Source: Luteibacter aegosomatis
Lineage (GTDB): Bacteria > Pseudomonadota > Gammaproteobacteria > Xanthomonadales > Rhodanobacteraceae
DNA length: 64,000 nucleotides
Direction of reading: 5' to 3'
Assembly: GCF_023078455.1 (NCBI RefSeq)
Contig: NZ_CP095740.1
Location: 4,423,501-4,487,500, forward strand
The translations under genes and the position numbers were made by a program. Of this stretch, positions 26,899 to 35,832 are shown one piece after another. Every line of letters begins with the position of its first letter. Positions within the stretch are counted from its first letter, which is position 1. Below the pieces are notes generated by a model. The model worked only from the letters and a program-made list of their open reading frames with translations. It was not told the DNA's origin and ran no database searches.

Positions 26899-27786
26899 AT
26901 GAACGAACCCAAGCCATCGCAGGGCGCTGTCGTCGCGATGGGCGCCACCGTCATCATCTGGGCGAGCAGCTGGATCGTGATGAAGGGCGTGCTGGCCTAT
27001 GCCGGCCCTTTCGATTTCTCCGCGTTGCGCTACGGCATCGGATGCGCGCTGATGTTCGTGGTGTTGCTGGTGATGCAGCGACCGCTGGCTCCCCCGCCAT
27101 GGGTCGGCACCGCGCTCGTGGGACTCACCCAGACGGCCGCGTTCCAGGGCCTGGGGCAGTTGGCCCTCACCACCGGAGGCGCGGGCCACGTGGTGCTCCT
27201 GGCGTACGCGATGCCTTTCTGGGCGGTATTGCTGGCGTGGCTGATCCTGCGCGAGAAACCCACGCGAAGGCATTGGCTGGGACTCACCCTCGCCGCCGCC
27301 GGCCTGCTCGCGGTCATCGCCCCGTGGAGGGGATTGGGCCGCATGGAGAGCACGCTCTTCGCCTTGCTCGGCGGCATGTGCTGGGCCTTCGGCACGGTGA
27401 TGAGCAAGCGCATGTTCCAACGCCACCGCTGCGATCCGTTGAACTTCACCGCCTGGCAGATGCTCTTCGGCGCCGCCGCGCTCACCCTGACGGCCCTGTG
27501 CGTGCCGCAACGTCCGATCGCATGGACGCCCGCCCTCGTCGGCGGCCTGGCCTATTCGGTCGTGTTCGCCACCTGCCTGGCATGGACGCTGTGGCTGGTG
27601 GTGGTACGCCGGCTGCCTACCGCCGTGGCCGCCTTGTCGGCGCTGGCGGTGCCGGTGCTCGGCGTACTCATGGCCTGGGCTTTCCTGGAAGAGCGGCCCA
27701 CGCCGAACGAATGGATCGGCATGGTCTTCATCGCGGCCGGCCTCTTCGCCGTCAGCGGCGTACGTTTCGCACGCTCACCACGGTAA
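26899..27786 (+). CDS. EamA/DMT family transporter
   Basis: Ten-helix inner-membrane permease of the drug/metabolite transporter superfamily, 295 residues, with two EamA repeats. The first starts GAVVAMGATVIIWASSWIVMK and the second TLFALLGGMCWAFGTVMSKR; the closing segment is LSALAVPVLGVLMAWAFLEERP. ATG 26899 is preferred to GTG 26884, though neither has a clear ribosome binding site. Substrate unknown; family members often export amino acids or other metabolites. Its 3' end overlaps the convergent dehydratase gene by 12 bases. Confidence 0.88.
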   Translation: MNEPKPSQGAVVAMGATVIIWASSWIVMKGVLAYAGPFDFSALRYGIGCALMFVVLLVMQRPLAPPPWVGTALVGLTQTAAFQGLGQLALTTGGAGHVVLLAYAMPFWAVLLAWLILREKPTRRHWLGLTLAAAGLLAVIAPWRGLGRMESTLFALLGGMCWAFGTVMSKRMFQRHRCDPLNFTAWQMLFGAAALTLTALCVPQRPIAWTPALVGGLAYSVVFATCLAWTLWLVVVRRLPTAVAALSALAVPVLGVLMAWAFLEERPTPNEWIGMVFIAAGLFAVSGVRFARSPR

Positions 27787-28722
27787 GGCGTCGAGATCGA
27801 CGTTGCCGCCGGTCAGCACCGCGCCGACCCGGTGGCCGACGAAGCGATCCGGGTAGCGCAGCAAGGCGGCCAGCACGGTCGCGCTGGACGGCTCGACCAC
27901 GATCCGCAGCTCCGACCAGAGCAGCCGCATCGCGGCAACCACCTCCGCGTCGCTCACCCGCAGGACCGACACGCGGTGCTCGCGCAGGACGCGGAAATTG
28001 GGCTCGCCCACGAGGGTACGCAAGCCATCGCAGAGGGTCTCGGGAGTGAACGGACCCACACGCTCGCCGGCTTCCAGCGACCGCGCCGCGTCGTCCGCGC
28101 CTTCCGGCTCCGCGGCGAACAGGCGCAGCTTCGCATCGATGGCATGCGCCGCGATGGAACAGCCTGCCGCGAGTCCACCGCCGCCCACCGGAAACAGCAC
28201 GGTGTCGATATCGGGATGCTGCCTCAGCAACTCCGGCACCACCGTACCCTGCCCCGCCATCACGCGGGGATCCGCATAGGGATGGACCAGCGAGGCGCCC
28301 GTCGCGGCCTGCACCTGGGCCGCCTTCGCCTCGCGCGCCGCCGTGGTCGGCTCGCAACGATGCACCGTGGCCCCCGCGGCGACGATGGCATCGACCTTCG
28401 CCTTCACCGCGCCCTCCGGCACCACCACATGGGCGGGGATACCGCGCGTGCGCGCGGCCATCGCGAGCGCATTGCCATGGTTGCCCGACGAATGCGTCAC
28501 GACGCCACGCCTGGCCTCCTCGTCGTCCAGCGACCACACCGCGTTGGTGGCGCCGCGAAACTTGAAGGCGCCGCCGCGCTGGAGGTTTTCGCACTTGAAG
28601 CGCACCGCCGTGCCGACCCGCGCGTCGATGAGATCGCTGCGCAGGACCGGCGTGACCGTGGCATGCGGCGCGATGCGGGCGGCGGCATCGCGGATGTCGT
28701 CCCAGGTGGGGATCGCATTCAT
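27775..28722 (-). CDS. Threonine/serine dehydratase-like PLP enzyme
   Basis: Fold-type II PLP enzyme, 315 residues, with the PLP lysine in GGAFKFRGATNAV, the substrate loop VVTHSSGNHGNALAMAA and the phosphate-binding glycine loop FPVGGGGLAAGCS. It lacks the C-terminal ACT-like regulatory domain of biosynthetic IlvA. That makes it catabolic threonine dehydratase or serine racemase/dehydratase-like. It should deaminate threonine to 2-oxobutyrate or act on serine. Its ATG overlaps the stop of the upstream epimerase gene, forming a two-gene unit. Confidence 0.88.
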   Translation of the reverse strand: MNAIPTWDDIRDAAARIAPHATVTPVLRSDLIDARVGTAVRFKCENLQRGGAFKFRGATNAVWSLDDEEARRGVVTHSSGNHGNALAMAARTRGIPAHVVVPEGAVKAKVDAIVAAGATVHRCEPTTAAREAKAAQVQAATGASLVHPYADPRVMAGQGTVVPELLRQHPDIDTVLFPVGGGGLAAGCSIAAHAIDAKLRLFAAEPEGADDAARSLEAGERVGPFTPETLCDGLRTLVGEPNFRVLREHRVSVLRVSDAEVVAAMRLLWSELRIVVEPSSATVLAALLRYPDRFVGHRVGAVLTGGNVDLDALPW

Positions 28723-29711
28723 CCACCGAACTCCACGCCGCAGACGAAGCGGCGTTCGGCGCCGGGAGACAGCGTGATCGCGTCCCGGCAATCCTCGCGA
28801 TTGAACGCATTGGGGATGCATTCCATCGGCTCCAGCGCCACCGACTTGCGCGCGTCGCGCTCGGCCGTATCGGAGGTGAAGGCGAGCATGACGCCTTTTT
28901 CCTGCCATACCGCGATGCGGCGACCGGTGGCCGGATCGCTCAGGTACGTGCGTGCGCGGCCGTCGGCATCGCGCGCCAGTTTCGCATACGTGTTGTTCAG
29001 CTCGGTGTGGCCGATTGCCCGCGCCTGGCGGAAATCCAGCGAGGCATCCGCTTCGCCGATGGGCTGCCACGCCGTCGGACCCGGCACCGGGATGAAGCCC
29101 TCGTCGGCGACGATGATCTCGTCGGCGGGAATCTGCAGCACCCATCCCTCGATGGGCGTGTCGGACAGGCGGAAGTACGGATGCCAACCGAAGAAGGTCG
29201 GCGCATCGCGATCGCCGACGTTGCGCGTACGCGCGTCGACGGTCAGCCCCTTCCCGTCCAGCGTGAAGGTCACGGCGAAATCCAACGCGAAGGGATAGCC
29301 TGGGCGCGCTTCCGGCCGGATCGCCTGCGTGGCGAACGTGACCTTCGCGGCATCGTCTCCCCCCGTTTCGTCCCGCACGTCGAACCGCTCGCCGCGCAGG
29401 AAGCCATGACGGCTCGCGCGATCCTTGCCCACCACGCCCGGCTGCAGATCGTAGGCCTGGCCTTCGAACGTGTAGCGCGAATCCTCCACACGGTTGGCAA
29501 ACGGCGTCATGATCGCGAAGCGCGAGCCCTTGTGCGGCACCAACTCGGCTTCGTCGCGAAAACCGTCGGCGATGTCGTGGCCGTCCAGCTTGATGGACAG
29601 CACCGTGGCGCCATGGCGGGCGATGCGTACCTCGCGATGTGCGACGGTGTCGGTCAGCACGACCAGTTCCTGGGCTCCGAGGGAGTCACGCGTGACGGTG
29701 AAACGGGGCAT
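28719..29711 (-). CDS. Aldose 1-epimerase family protein
   Basis: Beta-sandwich mutarotase-like protein, 330 residues. Visible family residues are the NRVEDSRYTFEGQAYDL region, the first histidine in ASRHGFLRGERF, the second in FGWHPYFRLSD, and the catalytic glutamate in VALEPMECIPNAFN. ATG 29711 is chosen because AAAGGA precedes it and the homologous fold begins there. It probably interconverts sugar anomers; the sugar is unknown. It is co-transcribed with the dehydratase gene and divergent from pepN across 73 bases. Confidence 0.88.
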   Translation of the reverse strand: MPRFTVTRDSLGAQELVVLTDTVAHREVRIARHGATVLSIKLDGHDIADGFRDEAELVPHKGSRFAIMTPFANRVEDSRYTFEGQAYDLQPGVVGKDRASRHGFLRGERFDVRDETGGDDAAKVTFATQAIRPEARPGYPFALDFAVTFTLDGKGLTVDARTRNVGDRDAPTFFGWHPYFRLSDTPIEGWVLQIPADEIIVADEGFIPVPGPTAWQPIGEADASLDFRQARAIGHTELNNTYAKLARDADGRARTYLSDPATGRRIAVWQEKGVMLAFTSDTAERDARKSVALEPMECIPNAFNREDCRDAITLSPGAERRFVCGVEFGG

Positions 29712-29784
29712 GGGGTGGTTTCCTTTTGGCGAATCCGACCGCATGTTAGCCTGCCAGCCAGTCATTTGAGCTTTCTCTGACGCC

Positions 29785-32433
29785 ATGAGCGACCGTTCGG
29801 ACACCCCCACCGCCCCCATCCTCCTCGCCGATTACCGCCCGCCTGCGTGGGCGGTGGAACACGTGGAACTGGCCTTCGACCTGGGGATCGATCGCACCGA
29901 GGTCACCGCCCGCCTCGAGGTGAGGCGCGTGGCCGACGAGCCCATCCGCCTGAACGGCGAGGGGCTCGAACTGCTCGAGCTGACGGTGGACGGCCGACCG
30001 CTCGGCGAAGGGGAGTACATTCTTGCGAACGGCGTGCTCGAACTGGCCATTGAGGGCGAGCGCGGCACCATCGGCACGCGGGTCGCGCTGAAACCGGCCG
30101 AGAACACCGCGTTCGAAGGCCTCTACCTTTCCGGCAGCCGCGAAGCGGGTTTCCTGCTCACCCAGTGCGAGGCCGAGGGCTTCCGCCACATCACCTTCTT
30201 CCCCGATCGTCCGGACGTGCTGTCGAAGTACACGGTCACCCTGCGCGCCGACAAGGCACGCTTCCCGGTGCTGCTCGCCGGCGGCAATCCCGATGGCGAC
30301 GGCGACCTTCCCGACGGTCGCCACTGGGCCCGTTTCGTCGATCCGCATCCCAAGCCCAGCTACCTGTTCGCCCTGGTCGCCGGACGCCTGGAACGCATCA
30401 GCCGCGAACACGTGACGGCCGACGGCCGCACCGTGGCGCTGCACATCTGGGCCGAGCCCGACGCGATCGACCGCTGCGACTACGCGATGGACTCGCTCGT
30501 GCGTTCCATGACCTGGGATGAGCAGGCCTACGGTCGCAATTACGACCTGGACGTGTTCCACGTCGTCGCCACGCACGATTTCAACATGGGTGCGATGGAG
30601 AACAAGGGCCTCAACATCTTCAACGCGAAATACCTCCTCGCCGATCCGGATTCCAGTACCGACGACGAATACCGCCACGTCGAGGCGGTGGTCGCGCACG
30701 AGTATTTCCACAATTGGAGCGGCAACCGCGTCACCTGCCGCGACTGGTTCCAGCTGAGCCTGAAGGAAGGTCTCACGGTCTTCCGCGAGCAGAGTTTCTC
30801 GGCCGACATGAACTCGGCGCCGCTCAAGCGCATCGAAGACGTGGCGCTGCTTCGCCGCGCGCAGTTCCCCGAGGATGCCGGTCCGCTCTCGCATCCGGTG
30901 CGCCCGTCGCAGTACAGCGAGATCAACAATTTCTACACGGCCACCGTGTACGAGAAGGGTTCGGAACTGGTGCGCATGCTCGCCGGCCGACTGGGCCGGG
31001 AGGGCTTCCGCAAGGGCATGGACCTCTATTTCGACCGGCACGACGGCCAGGCGGTGACGATCGAGGATTACCTCAGGGCGCTGGGCGATGCGAACGGCAT
31101 CGATCTCATGCCCTACCTTGCCTGGTACGAGCAGTCGGGCACGCCGCGCCTGAGTGCCGAGGCACGGCACGATCCGGAGGGCCGACGTTATCGCCTCACC
31201 CTGCGCCAGCGCACGCCGCTGGGCACCAGCCAGGGTTCGCGCAAGCCGTTGCCCATTCCCGTGCGCCTGTCGCTGTTCGATCGCGACGGCCGCGCGCTTC
31301 CGCTGCGCCTGGAGGGTGAAGGTGCCGCGGTTAGCGTCGAGCGCACCGTGGTGCTCGATACGGCCGAGCAGGTGTTCGTCTTCGAAGACGTCGCGCAGGC
31401 CCCGGTCCCGTCGCTGCTGCGCGGCTTCTCCGCACCCGTGATCCTCGAGTACGACTACGCGCCGGACGAGCTGGCGATCCTGCTCCGTCACGATCCCGAC
31501 GGCTTCAACCGCTGGGAAGCGGGCCAGCAGCTCGCCGGCCTCGCCTTCGACGATTGCCGCGACGGTCGCGATGCCGGTCCGGCAATCACCGCGTGGACCG
31601 GTGCTCTGGCGGATCTCTTCGCCGAAAGCTCCGTGGACGACGCGCTGCTCGCCGAGCTGCTCACGCCGCCCGGTGAGATCGAGCTGGTGGAGCGTCAGGC
31701 CGAGCGCGATCCCCAGCGCATCCGCGACGCCCGCCAGCGCATGCTCGGCGCCCTCGCCTCGCGCATCGGCGCGCCGCCGCTGCGTGCCCGTTACGAGTCG
31801 CTGCGCGCGCACACCAGCGCGGCGCTGGACGCCGCCAGCCAGGCTCGACGCCAGCTCAAGCGGCGCGTGCTCGACCTGCTCGCGCTGGTAGCCGCCGACG
31901 AGGCGCGCACGCTGGCCCACTCGCAATACGACCACGCACCGGGCATGACCGACCGCCTCGCCGCGCTGTCCACCCTGGCGCTATCGGATGCGAACGCCGC
32001 CGCGGAGCCCATCGCGCACTTCCGCCGACGTTACGAGGGCAACGCCCTGGCCCTCGACAAGTGGTTCGCGATGCAGGCCCAGTTGCCGGGCGAAAACACG
32101 CTCGCACGCGTCCAGGCCCTGGAAGGCGACCCGGCGTTCACGCTGAAGAATCCCAACCGCGTCCAGGCCCTGATCGGTACCTTCGCCCGCGCCAATCCCA
32201 CGGGGTTTCATCGTGCCGACGGCGCGGCGTATCGCTGGCTGGCCGATCGCCTGCTGGCCCTGGATGCGCTCAACCCCCAGGTGGCGGCACGCGTGGCCAC
32301 CGCCTTCAACGGCTGGAAGCGACTGGAGCCGGTGCGACGCGAGGCAGCCCATGCGGTGGTTGCGGAACTGTCCGCGCGGAAGGACCTCTCCCGCGACCTC
32401 ACCGACATCCTCGCGAGGGTGGCGCTCGGTTAA
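29785..32433 (+). CDS. pepN: Aminopeptidase N (M1 zinc metallopeptidase)
   Basis: Cytosolic M1 aminopeptidase releasing N-terminal residues from peptides, 882 residues, close to the family length (about 870). The substrate-anchoring GAMEN motif is at residues 269-273. The zinc site is HEYFH at 305-309 with the distal glutamate Glu328 in LSLKEGLTVFRE. The N-terminal beta-saddle and the C-terminal helical domain of gammaproteobacterial PepN are both present, the latter running to DLTDILARVALG. No strong ribosome binding site precedes the ATG. No intrinsic terminator on its own strand is obvious downstream. Confidence 0.96.
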   Translation: MSDRSDTPTAPILLADYRPPAWAVEHVELAFDLGIDRTEVTARLEVRRVADEPIRLNGEGLELLELTVDGRPLGEGEYILANGVLELAIEGERGTIGTRVALKPAENTAFEGLYLSGSREAGFLLTQCEAEGFRHITFFPDRPDVLSKYTVTLRADKARFPVLLAGGNPDGDGDLPDGRHWARFVDPHPKPSYLFALVAGRLERISREHVTADGRTVALHIWAEPDAIDRCDYAMDSLVRSMTWDEQAYGRNYDLDVFHVVATHDFNMGAMENKGLNIFNAKYLLADPDSSTDDEYRHVEAVVAHEYFHNWSGNRVTCRDWFQLSLKEGLTVFREQSFSADMNSAPLKRIEDVALLRRAQFPEDAGPLSHPVRPSQYSEINNFYTATVYEKGSELVRMLAGRLGREGFRKGMDLYFDRHDGQAVTIEDYLRALGDANGIDLMPYLAWYEQSGTPRLSAEARHDPEGRRYRLTLRQRTPLGTSQGSRKPLPIPVRLSLFDRDGRALPLRLEGEGAAVSVERTVVLDTAEQVFVFEDVAQAPVPSLLRGFSAPVILEYDYAPDELAILLRHDPDGFNRWEAGQQLAGLAFDDCRDGRDAGPAITAWTGALADLFAESSVDDALLAELLTPPGEIELVERQAERDPQRIRDARQRMLGALASRIGAPPLRARYESLRAHTSAALDAASQARRQLKRRVLDLLALVAADEARTLAHSQYDHAPGMTDRLAALSTLALSDANAAAEPIAHFRRRYEGNALALDKWFAMQAQLPGENTLARVQALEGDPAFTLKNPNRVQALIGTFARANPTGFHRADGAAYRWLADRLLALDALNPQVAARVATAFNGWKRLEPVRREAAHAVVAELSARKDLSRDLTDILARVALG

Positions 32434-32929
32434 GCGTGCGCTGCATCACAGCATAAAAGTGCGGGGGATCAAAAAAGTGACGCTCCGCGTCACCCATTGC
32501 CGAAACCGAGCAGGTTGTTGACAAAAAAGTCACGCACGGTTCATTGGAACGGTGTAGTGTTGCCCTCAACGAACGAAGCCGCACCCAAGGGCGCGGCTTC
32601 TCGTGCCAGTCATACGGTTTCTGGCGCCCGGCAGCACGGTCATCCTGGATTCCCCCTGTTCCTGAGACCGCCGGGCGCCAGATCTCATTCGTCGAACGAA
32701 TGGGGCATCCTTGCCCACCCTTCCGCTTCCTTCCCCCGGCACACGGCCGAACCCCTGTCGTCCAGCCTCGGCGCGCGGATAGTCGCGCTGCGTCCGCCCG
32801 GGTGAAGTGCCCGCACGGTCAAGCACGAGTCATGCCATGCCTGCCGAAAGGGAGGTCACGCTGCGGCGCAGCGTCGTGCCTTGCGCCGGCGTAAACTAGC
32901 CCATCGGCCCCTCGACGCCCTGAACCAAG
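32434..32929. other. Gene-free, hairpin-rich gap before mnmG
   Basis: About 500 bases without a convincing gene. Three inverted repeats lie within 220 bases: GTGACGC/GCGTCAC (32477-32493), GAAGCCGC/GCGGCTTC (32575-32600) and a perfect 13-bp pair TCTGGCGCCCGGC/GCCGGGCGCCAGA (32620-32632 and 32670-32682). A TTGACA is at 32518-32523 without a matching -10. Near mnmG, TAAACT (32892-32897) may be its -10. The region may hold a small RNA, a long mnmG leader or simply repeats. Confidence 0.5.
32471..32493 (-). terminator. Intrinsic terminator reading leftward
   Basis: On the minus strand a perfect 7-bp stem GTGACGC/GCGTCAC with a three-base loop is followed directly by TTTTTT. No minus-strand gene lies to its right before mnmG, so the transcript it ends is unidentified. 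Confidence 0.7.
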
Positions 32930-34804
32930 ATGCTTCATCAAGAATCCTACGACGTGATCGTGGTCGGCGGCGGCCACGCCGGTACCGAGGCCGCGCTGGC
33001 CGCGGCGCGCGCCGGCGCTCGCACCCTGCTGCTGAGCCATAACATCGAAACCATCGGCCAGATGAGCTGCAATCCCGCCATCGGCGGCATCGGCAAAGGG
33101 CACCTGGTCAAGGAAATCGACGCCCTGGGCGGCGCCATGGGCCGTGCGGCCGATCGCGCAGGCATCCAGTGGCGCACGCTCAACGCCTCGAAGGGACCGG
33201 CCGTGCGCGCCACGCGCTGCCAGGCCGACCGCGCCCTCTACAAGGCCGCCATTCGCTCCATGGTGGAAACCCAGCCCAACCTGTGGCTGTTCCAGCAGGC
33301 GGTGGACGACCTGATCCTCGCGGGCGATCGCGTGGCCGGCGTACGTACCCAGATGGGCCTGGATTTCCATGCGCCCGCCGTCGTGCTCACGGCGGGCACC
33401 TTCCTTGCCGGAAAGATCCACATCGGCCCGGCACAGTACGCGGGCGGCCGCGCCGGGGATCCCCCTGCCACCACGCTCGCCTCGCGCCTGCGCGAGCTCC
33501 CGGTCGCCGCCGATCGCCTGAAGACCGGCACCCCACCGCGCATCGACAGCCGCAGCATCGACTTCTCCGTGCTCGACGAGCAGCCGGGCGACGATCCGAT
33601 GCCGCATTTCTCGTTCATGGGGTCGCCCGCCGACCATCCGCGCCAGGTGAGTTGCTGGATCACGCATACCACCGAGGCGACCCACGACCTCATTCGCGGC
33701 TCGCTCGACCGCTCGCCGCTGTACAGCGGCCAGATCGAAGGCGTGGGCCCTCGCTACTGCCCGTCCATCGAAGACAAGGTCGTTCGTTTCGCGGAGAAGA
33801 CCTCGCACCAGATCTTCGTCGAGCCCGAAGGCCTCGACACGTTCGAGATCTATCCCAACGGCATCTCCACGTCGCTGCCCTTCGACGTGCAGTACGCGCT
33901 CGTGCGATCGATACCCGGCTTCGAAAACGCGCACATCACGCGCCCGGGCTATGCGATCGAATACGACTACTTCGACCCGCGCGGCCTGCACCCGTGGCTG
34001 GAGACGAAGAACGTCCCCGGCCTGTATTTCGCCGGTCAGATCAACGGCACCACGGGTTACGAGGAAGCGGGGGCCCAAGGCCTCATCGCGGGCATGAACG
34101 CCGCGCTGGCCGTGCGCGGCGACGCTCCCTGGTATCCGCGACGCGACGAAGCCTACGTCGGCGTGCTGATCGACGATCTCACCACCAACGGCACCATCGA
34201 GCCGTACCGCATGTTCACCTCGCGCGCCGAATACCGGCTGCACCTGCGCGAAGACAACGCCGACCTGCGCCTGACCGAACAGGGCTACGCGCGTGGCGTG
34301 GTACCCGAGGATCGCTTCCGTCGCCTCGAGGCCAAACGCGAGGCCACCGAGCGCGAGACGACGCGCCTGCGTGGCCTTTGGGCCGCCCCCACGAATACGC
34401 TCGGCGCCGCGGTGGAACGCTCGCTCGGCGTCGCCGTCAGCCGCGAGACGCACGCGCTCGACCTGCTGCGCCGCCCCGAGTTCGATTACGCCGCCGTCAC
34501 CGCCGTGCCCGAGCTGGGCCCGCCGGTGGACGACGCCGAAGTGGCGTTGCAGGTGGAAGTGCAGGCGAAGTATTCCGGCTACCTGGAGCGCCAGCGCGAC
34601 GAGATCGAACGGCAGCGCAAACACGAATCGACGGCCATTCCCGATGGCTTCGACTACGACCGAGTGCGCGGGCTGTCGGCCGAAGTGCTGCTGAAGCTGA
34701 AGCACTCGCGGCCGGCGACGATCGGCCAGGCCTCGCGGATCAGCGGGGTAACGCCGGCGGCGATCTCGTTGTTGCTGGTGCACCTCAAGCGCCGCGCGGC
34801 CTGA
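32930..34804 (+). CDS. mnmG: tRNA uridine-5-carboxymethylaminomethyl modification enzyme MnmG
   Basis: FAD-dependent partner of MnmE that installs the carboxymethylaminomethyl group on U34 of several tRNAs. The 624-residue product has the FAD-binding [14 protein letters not shown] at residues 9-22, [38 protein letters not shown], the second signature [35 protein letters not shown], and the C-terminal MnmE-binding helical domain. The length is normal. It stands alone after the hairpin-rich gap; its stop lies at the edge of REP-like copy C. Confidence 0.97.
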   Translation: MLHQESYDVIVVGGGHAGTEAALAAARAGARTLLLSHNIETIGQMSCNPAIGGIGKGHLVKEIDALGGAMGRAADRAGIQWRTLNASKGPAVRATRCQADRALYKAAIRSMVETQPNLWLFQQAVDDLILAGDRVAGVRTQMGLDFHAPAVVLTAGTFLAGKIHIGPAQYAGGRAGDPPATTLASRLRELPVAADRLKTGTPPRIDSRSIDFSVLDEQPGDDPMPHFSFMGSPADHPRQVSCWITHTTEATHDLIRGSLDRSPLYSGQIEGVGPRYCPSIEDKVVRFAEKTSHQIFVEPEGLDTFEIYPNGISTSLPFDVQYALVRSIPGFENAHITRPGYAIEYDYFDPRGLHPWLETKNVPGLYFAGQINGTTGYEEAGAQGLIAGMNAALAVRGDAPWYPRRDEAYVGVLIDDLTTNGTIEPYRMFTSRAEYRLHLREDNADLRLTEQGYARGVVPEDRFRRLEAKREATERETTRLRGLWAAPTNTLGAAVERSLGVAVSRETHALDLLRRPEFDYAAVTAVPELGPPVDDAEVALQVEVQAKYSGYLERQRDEIERQRKHESTAIPDGFDYDRVRGLSAEVLLKLKHSRPATIGQASRISGVTPAAISLLLVHLKRRAA

Positions 34805-34806
34805 AT

Positions 34807-34877
34807 CGCGGACAGGGTCCGCTCCCACCCTTCGGTAGCAGGCTTCCTACCCAAGGGTGGAAGCGGACGCTGTCCGC
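34807..34877. repeat. REP-like palindrome, copy C
   Basis: It begins CGCGGACAGGGTCCGCTCCC and closes GCGGACGCTGTCCGC around CCCTTCGGTAG. The right arm has drifted from copy B (CCCAAGGGTGGAAGCGGACG). It starts three bases after the mnmG stop and could end that transcript. Confidence 0.85.
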
Positions 34878-34979
34878 CATTCGAGCGAAACGTCGCCCCC
34901 ATGCCGACCGGCAGTCGGCTTCCTCACGCCCCATCTGGCATCATTTGCCACCAGTGAAGCCCCTTACGGAAGGTCAACC

Positions 34980-35732
34980 ATGCAAGTCTGGATCGGACGC
35001 AACGGCGAACGCTTCGGCCCCTACACCGACGACGAAGTGCGCCAGTGGCTTCGCGACGGCACCGTTCGCACCGACGAACTCGGCTGGTACGAAGGCATGA
35101 CCGACTGGCGCCCGATGGGTGAGCTCTTTCCCGAGGCTCGCCCCGAAGCCGCGGTCGCGCCGCCGTCGCCGCCGCCCTTCCTCGGCATCAACGAGACCGC
35201 CGAACCCGACTACGCCACGTTCTGGAGCCGCGTCGGCGCCTGGGTCATCGACTACATCGTGCTCATGGTGCCGTTCACGATCATCAGCATGGCCATGGGC
35301 CTGGGCAGCCTGATGACCGAATTCCTGTCCAGCTTCGAGCGCGACCAGACCGCGGCGTTCGCCGCGTACGCCACCGCCGTTCGCCCGATCAGCCTGGTGC
35401 TGGTGATCGTGGGCTATCTCTATTACGTCTTCTTCGAAAGCTCCAAGTGGCAGGCCACGCCCGGCAAGATGGCGCTGGGCATCCGCGTCACCGACGTGCA
35501 GGGCCGCCGCCTCACCCCGGCCCGCGCCGCGGGACGCAACGCGATCCGGTTGGTGAACGTGCTCAGCTCCCTGGTGCCCTTCGTGTTCTACATCGTCGCC
35601 GCCTTCACCCAGCGCAAGCAGGGCGTGCACGACCTGCTTGCCGGCACCTACGTGCTCGTCGGCCGGGCGAGCCAGGCGGTCGAGCCTGCGCCGTCGGTGC
35701 ACCCGGGCAACCACGGCAGCTTCGACGCCTGA
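34980..35732 (+). CDS. GYF-like and RDD domain membrane protein
   Basis: A 250-residue protein with an N-terminal GYF_2-type domain (about residues 1-50: WIGRNGERFGPYTDDEVRQW, then DELGWYEGMTDWRPMGELF), a short Pro/Ala linker, and an RDD-family membrane domain. The membrane helices are around GAWVIDYIVLMVPFTIISMA, ISLVLVIVGYLYYVFFES and LVPFVFYIVAAFT, with the conserved TPGKMALGIRVTD between them. The GYF-like part usually binds proline-rich peptides; RDD proteins are proposed transporters or ion exchangers. GGAAGG precedes ATG 34980. Specific function unknown. Confidence 0.87.
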   Translation: MQVWIGRNGERFGPYTDDEVRQWLRDGTVRTDELGWYEGMTDWRPMGELFPEARPEAAVAPPSPPPFLGINETAEPDYATFWSRVGAWVIDYIVLMVPFTIISMAMGLGSLMTEFLSSFERDQTAAFAAYATAVRPISLVLVIVGYLYYVFFESSKWQATPGKMALGIRVTDVQGRRLTPARAAGRNAIRLVNVLSSLVPFVFYIVAAFTQRKQGVHDLLAGTYVLVGRASQAVEPAPSVHPGNHGSFDA

Positions 35733-35832
35733 CCTTCCTCCCCGGCCTTCCCGGCCGGGGCGTTCCCCGCGCTTGCTATCATCGACGGCCCGGCCCGACG
35801 TACCGGCCGGCTGAGCAACGCACAGGAACGAC

